From positions 70,513,145 through 70,577,144 of the forward strand of contig OZ023205.1 of NCBI GenBank assembly GCA_963995525.1: a stretch of DNA of 64,000 bases, written 5' to 3'. The stretch comes from Escarpia spicata. Taxonomy: Eukaryota; Annelida; Polychaeta; Sabellida; Siboglinidae. Made by a program: the position numbers and the translations under genes. This document shows, one piece after another, positions 8,227 through 17,560 of this stretch. Under the pieces are notes generated by a model. The model did not search any database and was not told the origin of the DNA. It worked only from the letters and a program-made list of their open reading frames with translations. Positions within the stretch are counted from its first letter, which is position 1; the number at the start of each line of letters is the position of its first letter.

Positions 8227-11200
8227 CTATACGCGTATCGGCGCCGTGGTGACGCCGTCTTTGAGCGCGCGGCGCTTAGCGTAAAAGTAGCTCAGCGCCG
8301 CGCGCTCTTGAACGTACGTCAGCACGGACGAGTCTTTCACTTGGAAGCCGCGGTTCCAACCGACGCCGTTCCGCTGGTCGCGCAGCACGGCCAGAAAGGC
8401 GTCCTTGTCGAAGGCGTTTTTCTGCCGCTTGCTCAGGCCCTTCGTGCTGTACTTGTCGGTGGCGCCGAAACAATAGTACGTCTTGCTGCAAAGCGCAACG
8501 ATGCCGTCGCCGGACCACTTTTCTTTGAAGAGACCCGGCGTGCGCTTGTCGAAGCGGCGTCGTTGCGCGCAACAGAGGGGCGGCGCTTCCCACGGGCGTC
8601 CGGCGAGACGGTATTGCACGTACGCGTCCGCGTGCGCGTCGCAGCACTCGGCCGGAAACCAGGCGCCGCGTTGTCGAAAGTAGCGTTCGCGCAGGGCCGG
8701 CGTCACCAGCTCGTCGACGTCGCGGCCAGCGAGCGCTATGTAGGCTGAGTCGGTGTCCATTGCGCAGTACTCGAACAGAGGACGCTGGATGTAGACGGCG
8801 ACGAAGTCGTAATAGAACTCCAGCATCCTCAGTTTCGCGTACTGATAGACGAAGTAGCCGATCTGGAGGGGCAGCGCGTAGCGGACGGTGCGCTTGTTCA
8901 GCGCCACCTCGTAGAGGGCGTCGGGCACGACGACGTCGAGCTGACGGAAGCGACGATCGTTGATGAGGCGGCTGGCGCCGACCGTCGTGCAGTATTTGAT
9001 CTCCCGGTGGAGATCGACGCGCGTAATCGTCTTCCCGTACGAGCTGTTCCCGAGCCTGGACTTATCGGGGTCGGTGTCGCCCTCGCGGCGCGCGTTGGAC
9101 ACGGCGTCGCCGAAGCGCGTACTCGGTCACCTGATAGATGCGGTCGACGACGAGGCCGTGCGCCAGATACCACCGCAGTAGGAGCGTCGCGAGTAGAATT
9201 TTCGTACCGAACAAACTACCCACGGGGGTTCGCTGAGGTCGGGTCAGGAGGTCGTGCGCTTCCGCGTAGCGTCGCATGAAGGGGCTGAGAGCGTCGCGAT
9301 CGATGCAGACGTTCTTAAAGATGGGCTGCATCTCGGCGAAGGTGGCGCGCAGCGCGGCCGGCACGGCGATGTCGCACTCGATCAGGCCGAACAGAGCGCC
9401 GTCGCGTACGCCCTCCAAGATCGTCGAGCGCGTAGGGGTGACGGGCCGCCACCGAGATTCGTCGGGCGGGGTCAACGGGGGCCGCACGGCGCTCCACTGG
9501 CTCTCCAACATTTCGACGACGGTGACGAAACGGCGCAGGTAGGTCGTCACGGCGGCTGTCGCCGCGTACAGCTCGATCATCGGTCTTCCGTTGACGGCGT
9601 TCGTCGGCTTTCCCGTGCACGGGCAGCCGTGGAAGTAGCAGCCGTGGAACTGGTAGGCCGTTCCCGTTTCGCTACACCAGCCGTCGACGCGGTACTTGCC
9701 GACGCGCTTTTCGCGTCCGTTAAGCAGGTGTCGTATGCGCACCCCCGTCCGGTCGGCCACCCATGTCAGCCACTGCACGGCCATACGACCGTAGCGGTGC
9801 ACGCGCTCCGGCCGAAACGCGTTCTCCTCGCGGCGGCGCGTGTACCAGCCCGTCGGCATCTCTTGCGTGATCGCCCACAGATAGAGAACGTTCGCGTCAA
9901 AGCCCACGACCGAACGACAGGGGTGCGCCTCGTCGCGTCGCAGAAAGGTCACGCCCGCCTCGTGATGACGCGCGAAGTTGATCGAGGGACCACCGACGAT
10001 CTGCGATTGCAGGAGACGGTGTAGGTCCTTATTCGGCTCGTTGAAGAGGGCAAAGGTGATCGAGGCCGGCAGATCGTTAAACAGATACAGTAGCGTCAGG
10101 CCGGGCACACTGATGGCGTCCTTGAACATGTCGATGCGACGCTCGCGATAGAACGCGAACTGTTTGGCGACGGCCTCGAGAAACGGCACCACGTCTCTAT
10201 TATTATACCACACGAGGAAGTCGCGCATCGTCGTCATGCCCTCGCCGCGCCAAGCCGCCACGCAAACCTCGTACGCCGCGACGGAGATGCCTTCCTGTTT
10301 CAGGTGGCTGTAGAAGGCTTTCCGCGGCGGCAGTTCGGTATCGTTCAATTTCGCCACGTCGATATACTCGTACGGGAAGTAGCCCTTCGTCACCGCGCAG
10401 CCGTAAGCCTTCAGAAAGCGGTCGTAGCTGACGCCGGGGGCCAGGTAGTTCGTAATGTGCAGGAATTTCAGCGTCGACGTCGCCAGACACATATAGTTGT
10501 TCTGGCGCTTGATGGTGAACGCCGACGACGTGTGCTGATCGACGGAGGTCATGAGAAGGGGGGCCAAGTACTTTTTGACGACGTTCATGTCGTACTTACC
10601 CGAATTAAATCCGAGGACGGGCAGCTGGCGAAGGTAGGTCCACAGGCGTTTGGCGAGCACGCTGTACGGCGACTTGGCCGCATCTTCGGTGGGGGCGGCG
10701 CGCCGCCAGTCGTCGTCGAGCGCATCGAGTGCGTCGAAGGTCGAATCGTACAGCGGCCGAAGAGCCGCGCACGCCGCCTCGCTCGTGGCCTCCAAGGCGG
10801 CGATAAGGCGCCGCGCGAGGTCGGCCGAATCGCCGGTCGTGACGAAACACTGCGCCGCCTCGTGGCCGGGCACGTTCGAAGCGATGCTCACGCTGAGCAG
10901 CTCGTGACGGGTTAGCCACCGGCACTTGGCGGTATCCGGCGGCAGGTCGGTATCGACGAAGTAGCACTCAAAGTCGAACGTAGCCCTGAACGGATAGTAG
11001 CGCAGGCTGTCGTCCACGCCGACGCCCTCGTCCTCGAGCTGCTGGAACACGGACGGCGCTGGATGGTAGAGGCCGCCGGGGAAGACGTGGCGAACGCCGC
11101 CGTCGCACGTCGCCTCGTGGCGTCGCAACTCCCATAGGGTCGGCCACAGGGCGTTGGCGCACTTGCCGCACACGTACGTTTTCGTGTACATCGAGACGTC

Positions 11201-12281
11201 GCGTATATAGGAAAAGTGTGCGCCGCACACGTTGACGTTCAGGGTCGTGGGGTGCGCGCCGAGCGATCGACGGGCCAGCTCGGCGGTGTCGGCCCGCGTC
11301 AGACGATAGGCGACCACGTTGACGCCGAAGACCGCCTCCACCCGGTCGAGCGCGCTCAGGGGGATGCCGGCGGCGGTCGTGCCAGTGGCTCTACAGTAGT
11401 CGTCGTATAGGCGCTGGGCGGGGGCCGTCAAACGATCGATGTCGCTGTCCGCCTCTAGGTTCCTCCTATGCAGCGCCAAACAGCGGAACAGGCATAGATT
11501 ATCCGCGTAGGGGTTGCCTCGGCGGTCTTTCGTCAGCCCGATGACGGCCCTGTTGGTGCGCAGGTAGGCCGGAAGGTGCGGCGCGCCGTCGACGCAACCG
11601 ATAGGATGATTTATGATGGCGTTCAGAAAGTAGGTCACGTTCGTCACCAATTCGGCGACCCAGCCCGAGTCGGGGCGCTGCGTGATCACGTACTGGAGAA
11701 CGTCGCGCGTACGGACGTTCTCGAGGAAGCGCTCGAACGAACGCGCGTCGGTAACGAGAGCGGGCACTTCCAGGAGGCGGCCGCAACAATTACAGGATGA
11801 ATGAAAATAACGGAGGCGCCCCGTCACCTTGTGGCGTAGAATAAACGCGTAGCTCACGTTGATCTTAAAGGAGCACGTTTGCGCCTCGAACATTCGTCTT
11901 AGTTAATTTGAAATTATAGCGGGATTGTATGCGGCCGCGCGCCACCGACGTCTGTATACTCGACCAGTGCTCTTCGATAACTCGACGCAGTCCAACCGCC
12001 AGGTCGCTAGGGGGCGGCACCGCGTCGTCGTCGTCAGGCGGTGGTGACACTACGACGCAACTTCTCAGATGGAGCAGCATTGGGTGGCGCCTAGTGAAAG
12101 AGCGACCGCATTTTGGGCACTCGCGTTCGGTCGCCCTGTCGCTGCCGCACGTTTGCGATGTATTCGCGTGTTTCAAAAAACTATAGCGTGTAGCGAAATA
12201 GAAGCCGCATTTTGGGCATTGCGAACGACTACAGGAGTGGCCCGCCAGAGCCTCTCGACCACACACGTGACAGTTCAGCAT
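8227..12281 (-). pseudogene. Protein-primed family B DNA polymerase, broken, E1
   Basis: Read leftward in three frames (12281-11865, 11893-9062, 9102-8227). The N-terminus carries C2H2-like zinc-finger pairs (CPKCGFYF and CPKCGRSF). Exonuclease motifs are FDFECYF, GFNSGKYDMN and YNNRDVVPF. Polymerase motifs are VVGFDANVLYLW (motif A), LGNSSYGKT (motif B), MDTDSAYIAL (motif C, DTDS) and CSKTYYCFG. This identifies the Polinton replicative polymerase. Compared with copy 2, one junction near 11893 and one near 9100 are frameshifted, and a few codons before motif B are missing. The gene therefore cannot give one full protein as it stands. Confidence 0.88.
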
Positions 12282-12460
12282 AGCTGCTGCTGCTGCTTTT
12301 ATTTTTTAGCACTTCCAGCTACCCCTCTCTGACTAGCCGCAGACGACGGCGCGCCGCCTCTTATACAGGACGGCGGACCCTTCTAATTGGCTGGCTGACT
12401 TGACGGACGCGGGAAGGCCTCTTTTTTATTATTAGGCCCCTTCTGTTTTGTTGTAGGCGC

Positions 12461-12855
12461 GCCGATGTAACAAGGCTTTATTAAGCGACGCACGCGCTGT
12501 TATTAGCAAACAGCATTTTTCAATTGCTTGCTTTGTAGGCAGGACATTACTGTTGTGCTATGACTCAGGGTGGCGCCCATTCAACGCTTTTATTATTGCG
12601 AGAAAGGGATATAACAAATTAATACGTTTTATTAAGCGACGACACGAGGAGTTTATTATTAAGTATAGTGTTCGTTTAAGCAGCATGAGGTTCAGGATTC
12701 AACTGGCCTGTGATGCGGGCGGCACGCCTATTAGGCGACGGGATATGGTCAATGGCGGTAATTTTTTTCAACACTTTGACGAAAAACCGATGTAACAAAT
12801 GAATACGTTTTATTCACCAACGACATAAATTCGCAAACAGTATTGTGTTCACTTC

Positions 12856-12901
<46 letters not shown>

Positions 12902-13070
12902 GTATATTTATTAATAGTGTTCTTCATCAAACAGCGACGAGTGATGCGGGAGGACCATGATTTTTTTCTTCATTTTTCAACGCTTTTATTACGAGACACC
13001 GATGTAACAAATGAATACGTTTTCAACGTTTTATTCACCGACGACATAATTCGCAAGCAGTATTGCATTC
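12461..13070. repeat. Four iteron-like direct repeats in E1
   Basis: Four diverged copies begin near 12461, 12608, 12787 and 12999. The common pattern is CGATGTAACAA, then ATACGTTTTATT, then a CGACGAC or CGACGCAC segment and, in three copies, a TTCGCAAACAGTATTG-like or TTAGCAAACAGCATT tail. Spacing is about 145-210 bases. They might be regulatory or origin-like repeats, or just decayed tandem duplications. Confidence 0.6.
12859..12901. repeat. GA dinucleotide microsatellite
   Basis: A nearly uninterrupted (GA)n tract with one A interruption near its end, inside the E1 repeat spacer. Confidence 0.9.
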
Positions 13071-13252
13071 AATTCAACAAGCAAGAAAGCGATCTATATA
13101 GAGATCTATTTATTATTAATAATAATAATGTTCATCACGCACTATTCAGCGACGATCGATATAGTGTTCGTTTAGGCACTCATTAAGCAGCATAATGTTC
13201 AGCGATCGATGCCTTCCGCCACGTCAAGGCCGCTCCTCCGGAGGAAATACTC

Positions 13253-13870
13253 CTAGTTGGCCGCCTCCAGCGTGGCGGATTCGATGACGTCGTTCCAATC
13301 CGTGGCAAGTAACCAATCTGACACATATTTGATGAGGACAATCTCGGCACGCCGATTCGGGGCGGTCTGCCCCATGCGGCCGCTCAGGATGTGCACTAAT
13401 TGTGTAAAGCACGGCAACAAGGAGCGCGCCATGTAAAACGTCAAGACGGGCTGAAAATACCGCCTAAGCAGGTCGCCCACATCGTCGTAAACGCGCGGAT
13501 AGTGGCGTCTCGGTCGACCCGCACGGTAGCCGGCCATGTGAACGTACGGACATCCTTCGTTGGGGGCGCACTCACCGCAGCTGGCTCGTCCCCGGTCCAA
13601 TATGCCGTCGCCTATCCACTCCGCAAAGGCCTCCAGGAGGCACCTCTCGTGTTCCGAGATTGGCGAGGCCAGGCGCGGCGGCGGCGGCGCCATTTCCGGC
13701 GACACTGTGGACCCCTCCTCGATGACGTACGGGAATAAACTTGCGTACGTCGATGGCGGCGTCGTCGTCCCGCCAAAGGCATCGGCGTATGATCGCATAG
13801 CGGCGTCCGACATAACCAGTACCTTCTCCAACACGGAGTCGAGTGCTCGATCGCGCGCCGCCGGATTGGC
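13253..13870 (-). CDS. Conserved Polinton protein with CGxC...GCPYVHM motif, exon, E1
   Basis: A frame of about 205 residues read from a splice acceptor (TTTATTCTGCAG, with the exon starting GCC at 13870) to TAG at 13253. It has no ATG in its first 19 codons, so the start codon must come from an upstream exon, or a late internal ATG is used. The central motif CGECAPNEGCPYVHM plus AGYRAGRP is almost unchanged in copy 2 (46896-47501), as are the C-terminal VSDWL and TDW segments. The cysteine spacing resembles a small zinc site. I do not recognise the family. The (ATT)n tract just upstream lies in the inferred intron, not in the protein. Confidence 0.65.
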   Translation of the reverse strand, partial: ANPAARDRALDSVLEKVLVMSDAAMRSYADAFGGTTTPPSTYASLFPYVIEEGSTVSPEMAPPPPRLASPISEHERCLLEAFAEWIGDGILDRGRASCGECAPNEGCPYVHMAGYRAGRPRRHYPRVYDDVGDLLRRYFQPVLTFYMARSLLPCFTQLVHILSGRMGQTAPNRRAEIVLIKYVSDWLLATDWNDVIESATLEAAN

Positions 13871-13919
13871 CTGCAGAATAAATATTATTATTATTATTAT
13901 TATTATAGTCACACGCCGC

Positions 13920-14075
13920 TTAGTCGGTCTTTGGCAGAGAACGTTTCAATGTCCGATAGTCGGCCGCCACATCGAGCAGGGCCTCTATGACGGGGCCAGC
14001 CAGATCAGGCCTGGCGTTGGCCAGACGTGCCGCAGCAGTGATCGATTTTATGGCAGCCAAGAGACGATGTACATC
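13920..14075 (-). CDS. Short acceptor-opened reading frame, helical, E1
   Basis: A 51-residue frame beginning exactly at a splice acceptor (TGTGTCCCGCAG, exon GAT at 14075) in phase 0 and ending with the TAA of GACTAA at 13920. It contains no Met at all, so translation needs an AUG from an upstream leader. The composition is Ala/Leu/Arg-rich with a predicted helix, and the end reads LLDVAADYRTLKRSLPKTD. The copy 2 counterpart (47558-47695) shows a weak but similar LLKYDVEARAKYAHALRS region. The function is unknown. Confidence 0.45.
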   Translation of the reverse strand, partial: DVHRLLAAIKSITAAARLANARPDLAGPVIEALLDVAADYRTLKRSLPKTD

Positions 14076-14101
14076 CTGCGGGACACAAAGAAGGGCGACC
14101 G

Positions 14102-14146
14102 TTAATGGCGCACGATGCAGACTGCCACGCGCGGCCGTCGTCCATT
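14102..14146 (-). other. Additional splice acceptor with 14-codon frame, E1
   Basis: TTCGTGCTGTAG precedes an exon start at 14146. The phase 0 frame reads only 14 codons to TAA at 14102. It may be a decayed member of the short-frame series or an unused acceptor. Confidence 0.3.
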
Positions 14147-14189
14147 CTACAGCACGAAGAAGGGCAAAGGGTTAATCACTCGCTCCTCC

Positions 14190-14318
14190 CTAAATCGTCG
14201 TGTGTTTGCCGCGGCGTAAACTGTAACGGCGTGATGACGTGTTTTTGCCGCGGCGTAAACTGTAACGGCGTGATGACGACGACGCTTGTCTGACTATCAT
14301 ATGACGCCTCCGTCTATT
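14190..14318 (-). CDS. Short Arg-rich acceptor-opened frame with internal repeat, E1
   Basis: A 42-residue frame opening at the acceptor GTTGTTGTGCTGCAG (exon AAT at 14318, phase 0) and ending TAG at 14190. It holds two copies of SSRRYSLRRGK and is otherwise basic, so it resembles a nucleic-acid-condensing peptide. It lies directly downstream, in its own direction, of the RPA-like gene, whose stop is followed by a TTTTACTAATTAAC branch-point-like sequence. Its only Met is at residue 7. Coding status is inferred from the acceptor, the phase and the repeated reading frame. Confidence 0.4.
   Translation of the reverse strand, partial: NRRRRHMIVRQASSSSRRYSLRRGKNTSSRRYSLRRGKHTTI
14202..14277. repeat. 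Tandem 37-39 bp duplication
   Basis: Two adjacent copies of TGTTTGCCGCGGCGTAAACT plus CGTAACGGCGTGATGACG-type sequence, differing by two extra T residues in the second copy. On the minus strand it encodes the doubled SSRRYSLRRGK peptide. Confidence 0.85.
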
Positions 14319-14361
14319 CTGCAGCACAACAACAACAGTTAATTAGTAAAACAAAAAAACA

Positions 14362-14931
14362 CTAATCACTTATTTTCTTCAACGAGCGCACCGTATAGGA
14401 GGGCACCCCAACCCACGTAGTCTTCCGCACTTCCACATCAACGACAGTTCCGACAAGTGCCGTCAACGTGTCACGCAATTCGTCGGCACCGAGTCCGGCC
14501 AGATAGGAGGCTTGGTAGTCAACGAGGGGCGCCATATCCCTATCGAAAACAATTACCCACGTTTCGTCATCCTCGCCCGACCCATCCTTCAAAATCATTC
14601 GCATAGAGAAATAATATTGCGTTTCATTCTGGACCCCATGCGACATGCACATCATATCACCATTCATAGTCGAATGTACTTTTCGTCGACAGCGTGTACA
14701 CCCCTCATATACGCACTTATCGCGCCAACAGATTGTTTCGATAGTGGGGTAATCTCTTATCCTATAACAACCGTCCACGACCACCTGCAGCGCGTGCAGA
14801 CTCACCGTCGAAGGCAACAACACAACGGCGCCCCTCTCAGATGCATTTTGTGAATCGGAATACCCATACATTTTGAAAACTGGGCCATCAAGGAATATTT
14901 CCATCATGGAAGCTATTGGATTGGTTGCCAT
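14362..14931 (-). CDS. RPA-like ssDNA-binding protein, E1
   Basis: A 189-residue protein. The core has Cys-x4-Cys-x2-Cys (CVYEGCTRCRRK), then MCMSHG, a zinc-binding arrangement like the C-terminal OB fold of RPA70. It is followed by an acidic strand region (DGSGEDDETWVIVFD) and a conserved end (VEVRKTTWVGVPSYTVRSLKK). Copy 2 has the same protein with a longer Lys/Ala-rich N-terminal tail (48111-48833). It should coat single-stranded DNA during element replication, by analogy. A TATA-like sequence lies 35 bases upstream. The frame is intact, but it is the last recognisable gene before E1 fades into AT-rich DNA. Confidence 0.65.
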   Translation of the reverse strand: MATNPIASMMEIFLDGPVFKMYGYSDSQNASERGAVVLLPSTVSLHALQVVVDGCYRIRDYPTIETICWRDKCVYEGCTRCRRKVHSTMNGDMMCMSHGVQNETQYYFSMRMILKDGSGEDDETWVIVFDRDMAPLVDYQASYLAGLGADELRDTLTALVGTVVDVEVRKTTWVGVPSYTVRSLKKISD

Positions 14932-14965
14932 GAAAACCAGTATATCATAAATCTAAGTGGGATGG

Positions 14966-14972
14966 TTATATA
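14966..14972 (-). promoter_or_regulatory. TATA box for the E1 RPA-like gene
   Basis: TATATAA read leftward, 35 bases before the ATG at 14931. Confidence 0.45.
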
Positions 14973-14985
14973 TTTACTTTTTAGA

Positions 14986-15394
14986 AGGATTTTCGCATTC
15001 TGGATTGTCATGTATGTTATGAAATTGGAACTGGTATGTATATGTACAATGGTGAAGATTCAGTGTTGAATAATTGCATACATGCCGCTTTGTTTGAAAG
15101 GAAATATTAAGTTTCTGTTGAATTGTTTTATAAATGTGTATAACATATAGAAATGTTACTTAATCAGCCTTTTTATATATAAATCATGTAAACATGGGGA
15201 ACATTCAAACCCCAAAGAAAGGTACACTACTGAATATGAGCAATCGCCAGGAAATGACATGTCTACAATTGTAGTAGCGTTTAATAATATACACTCACCA
15301 TCAATAACAAACCAAATCATGACCTATGGAAGCAGAATGTATTCAAGCATGACCAGCAAACACTGTGTCATTTCATGCATCAATAAGCAAAGTA
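14986..15394. other. AT-rich gap between E1 and the piggyBac remnant
   Basis: No gene seen. I searched here for an inverted copy of the E1 left end and for a two-exon gene like the one near the copy 2 right end, and found neither. The true E1 breakpoint is probably inside this stretch. Confidence 0.5.
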
Positions 15395-16822
15395 ATTAGC
15401 CAGTGGCCATGACTTCTTGTGCCTTTCCACTTCAAAGCCGTCAACATCTGTCACCAAGTGGTTCGACAGAAAGGAAATGTTCTTCTCGTGACATTTTGTC
15501 ACATTTTCTACTGTTATCTAGTAGCAAGAATGCAAGTCGTTTTGCACTGCAGCCAATCGTAATCTCCCCGCTTCTTGTTGGCTGGAGTGTTTAACTGCTT
15601 GTTAAATCCGGCTCTGTTCTTCAAGACTGTCCCGCAGCCAGAGAGGTCAAGTCGTCGCAACCAAAACAACAGGTTTGTTCTTGTATAAAAGCGATGAAAA
15701 AGAGTATATATACTTTCCAAAAGGAACTCAGCCAGCTTGAGCACTACACCGCTCACCTTTCCCACGTTCATCAAAGTGTAAAGGTCTGCATCCTAGCCGG
15801 TATACACATCAAAGGAAACATTGTAACCCGTCTTCGAATCGGCAAGCTTCCAGACCTTGATCCCCCACTTCCTAGGTGTGTCCTTGTGGAACTGTTTGAA
15901 CGACAGCCGACCACGAAAAGGGACCATACATTCGTCGACAGCATCTTGTTGATAAGGCGTGAATTCCTCAGCAAATCGTTTCTTGAGATGGTCGGTGAGG
16001 ACTCGGATCGTAAATAACTTGTCAAACTTACCATCATTTATGGATGGTTGGCGCACCAGAGTCATCACAATAATGTAAGTACTTCGTTATCTTGTTATAC
16101 CTGTCACGCGGGAAGATATGTGAAATTCCAGGCATCTAAACCAGCTAGTTGATCTTCGTGGCATAATCTTCTCATATGGAAACGGTGTTTTCTGCTCACT
16201 TCTATGAGGAGGCGCACAACATAATATGCTATTAATTCTGGTACAGCAATTGGCTTCCACACTCCAAAAGATCGGATGTCGTCAGTGGTCTATCGGGATG
16301 CCGCATTGTCATTGGTCAACTTGCAAATGTTCTCTAGGAAATCATCATTGTAGAACTGTTGAAAATAGTCTACACCATCGTCTTTTCCAGGTGGTTAATT
16401 AATCCTTGGTCCAGGTTCGTGAGATGGCACAAAAGAAGGGGTGACGGAATCAAACTCTCTTCTGAAAATCATACGCTGGTAAAGTCTCAACGTCAAGAAA
16501 ACATAGCACTGTCTGCACATCATGGGCATGATCAGCAACAGGACTATCACAGTCGGCATCATAATAGTCACTAAGTACCTCATGGCAAACAGCAGTGGCC
16601 AGCGAAATAGAAGTGTCTTCAACTTCAATAATCCGTTCGTGCACATACGTCAGGTGTAGTCGAATGCGTTTTACCACTCCGATATTTACCGACATTATCT
16701 ACAATTTTCAAACGTTTCTTTCTTTTCGCACTAGTACAAAAACATCGGAATATAATCCCATAATTGTAGTTGCACTCTGACATACCTAAACCAAGTCCAT
16801 GACAAATTACCTTCCCTAACAA
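15395..16822 (-). pseudogene. piggyBac-like transposase remnant
   Basis: Minus-strand fragments in several frames follow the order of PGBD-type transposases. Near 16360-16260 are FYNDDFLENICKLTNDNAA and FGVWKPIAVPELIAYY. At 16068-15793 come TPYQQDAVDECMVPFRGRLS (catalytic Asp region), KWGIKVWKLAD and TGYNVSFDVYTG. At 15774-15514 come VVLKLAEFLLE, YTLFHRFYTRTNL and CGTVLKNRAGFN. The downstream part near 15480 looks like KKNISFLSN. Stops and frameshifts break it throughout, so it is inactive. I could not define terminal repeats or a TTAA duplication. Confidence 0.75.
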
Positions 16823-17560
16823 CGAGCCTAAGACCTACAAAACAATATGGCGAACTAGTAAACAACAGCTATAAAGCGCACGAAACCCAAACCACTCCCA
16901 AATAAACTCATATAAATCGGTGTATTCTCCCAGAGACATAAAGTAAAACGTATATTATAACCATTATTACCTCTATTGACAGACTATCATAAATCAACCT
17001 GAGATAAATAGTAAACACACTACACAATAAACTGTGTACCAATAAATTAATAAGTAGACTGCCAACTATTGTGTTATCCCAGTTTCAGTGTGATTCATGA
17101 ACCAGTTTGAATTGGTTCAACATACACACATCTAAATATATACTTTTTATAACCATCACCACGCAAAGCAAAATCATGACAGGCTCTAAGCGTCATATTA
17201 ATTCAAGATGTACTTTCTTTTAAATATACAATGTTGATGCTTGCATGTTTGCAAATCACCATTAGACGTTTTAACGATTCCGAATCTGAGAGCTTTCAAC
17301 TTGACCGCTTTCAAAACAACTACATAGAGAACTACAATGTCATCACCAAACCCACACAATATACCAACTCTGCCACAACCCACTACATTTAGTCCAGCAG
17401 CTCCACCGGACTACTAGTCATTCCTCCACCAAACAGACCCAGTACAGACAGGACTACAACTAACCTTACAAATCTGCTATCCATCACATCGTCAGGAGAT
17501 GTCCAAGTAAACCCAAGCATCACTAAATGTCACACATGTACAAAAGTCAATAACATTCTA
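16823..17560. other. AT-rich stretch, nothing recognised
   Basis: No coding frame, RNA gene or repeat boundary that I can support. It may contain the 5' side of the piggyBac or the start of the following LINE remnant. Confidence 0.4.

Larger units (their letters stand above)
12282..13252. other. Non-coding repeat-rich spacer upstream of the E1 polymerase
   Basis: About 970 bases without a credible gene. The first part presumably holds the leftward polymerase promoter. A TATAAG-type sequence is read leftward near 12365, and an A/T-rich AATAAAA lies just before the start. The rest consists of diverged direct repeats and a GA microsatellite. Copy 2 has a shorter spacer at the same place with its own repeat family. 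Confidence 0.5.
1203..14985 (+). mobile_element. Polinton/Maverick copy 1 (E1), right end missing
   Basis: Thirteen kilobases with a GC content far above the flanks carry the Polinton gene set: NADAR, packaging ATPase, integrase, minor and major capsid proteins, adenain-like protease and family B polymerase. Gene order and orientation match copy 2 (34781-51317). The left end is placed at 1203 because sequence there begins AGTAGTAGT, resembling the AGTAGTAAT end of copy 2, and is followed by GC-rich terminal-type sequence. I found no inverted copy of this end to the right. The element appears to lose its right side just beyond the RPA-like gene, so 14985 is only the last point with a plausible element feature (a TATA box). 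Frameshifts and a deletion show it is not functional as a whole. Confidence 0.85.

Noticed and set aside
9254..10915. Rightward frames of 203-256 residues opposite the E1 polymerase
   Set aside because: Antisense shadows caused by high GC and biased third positions. They lack recognisable motifs.
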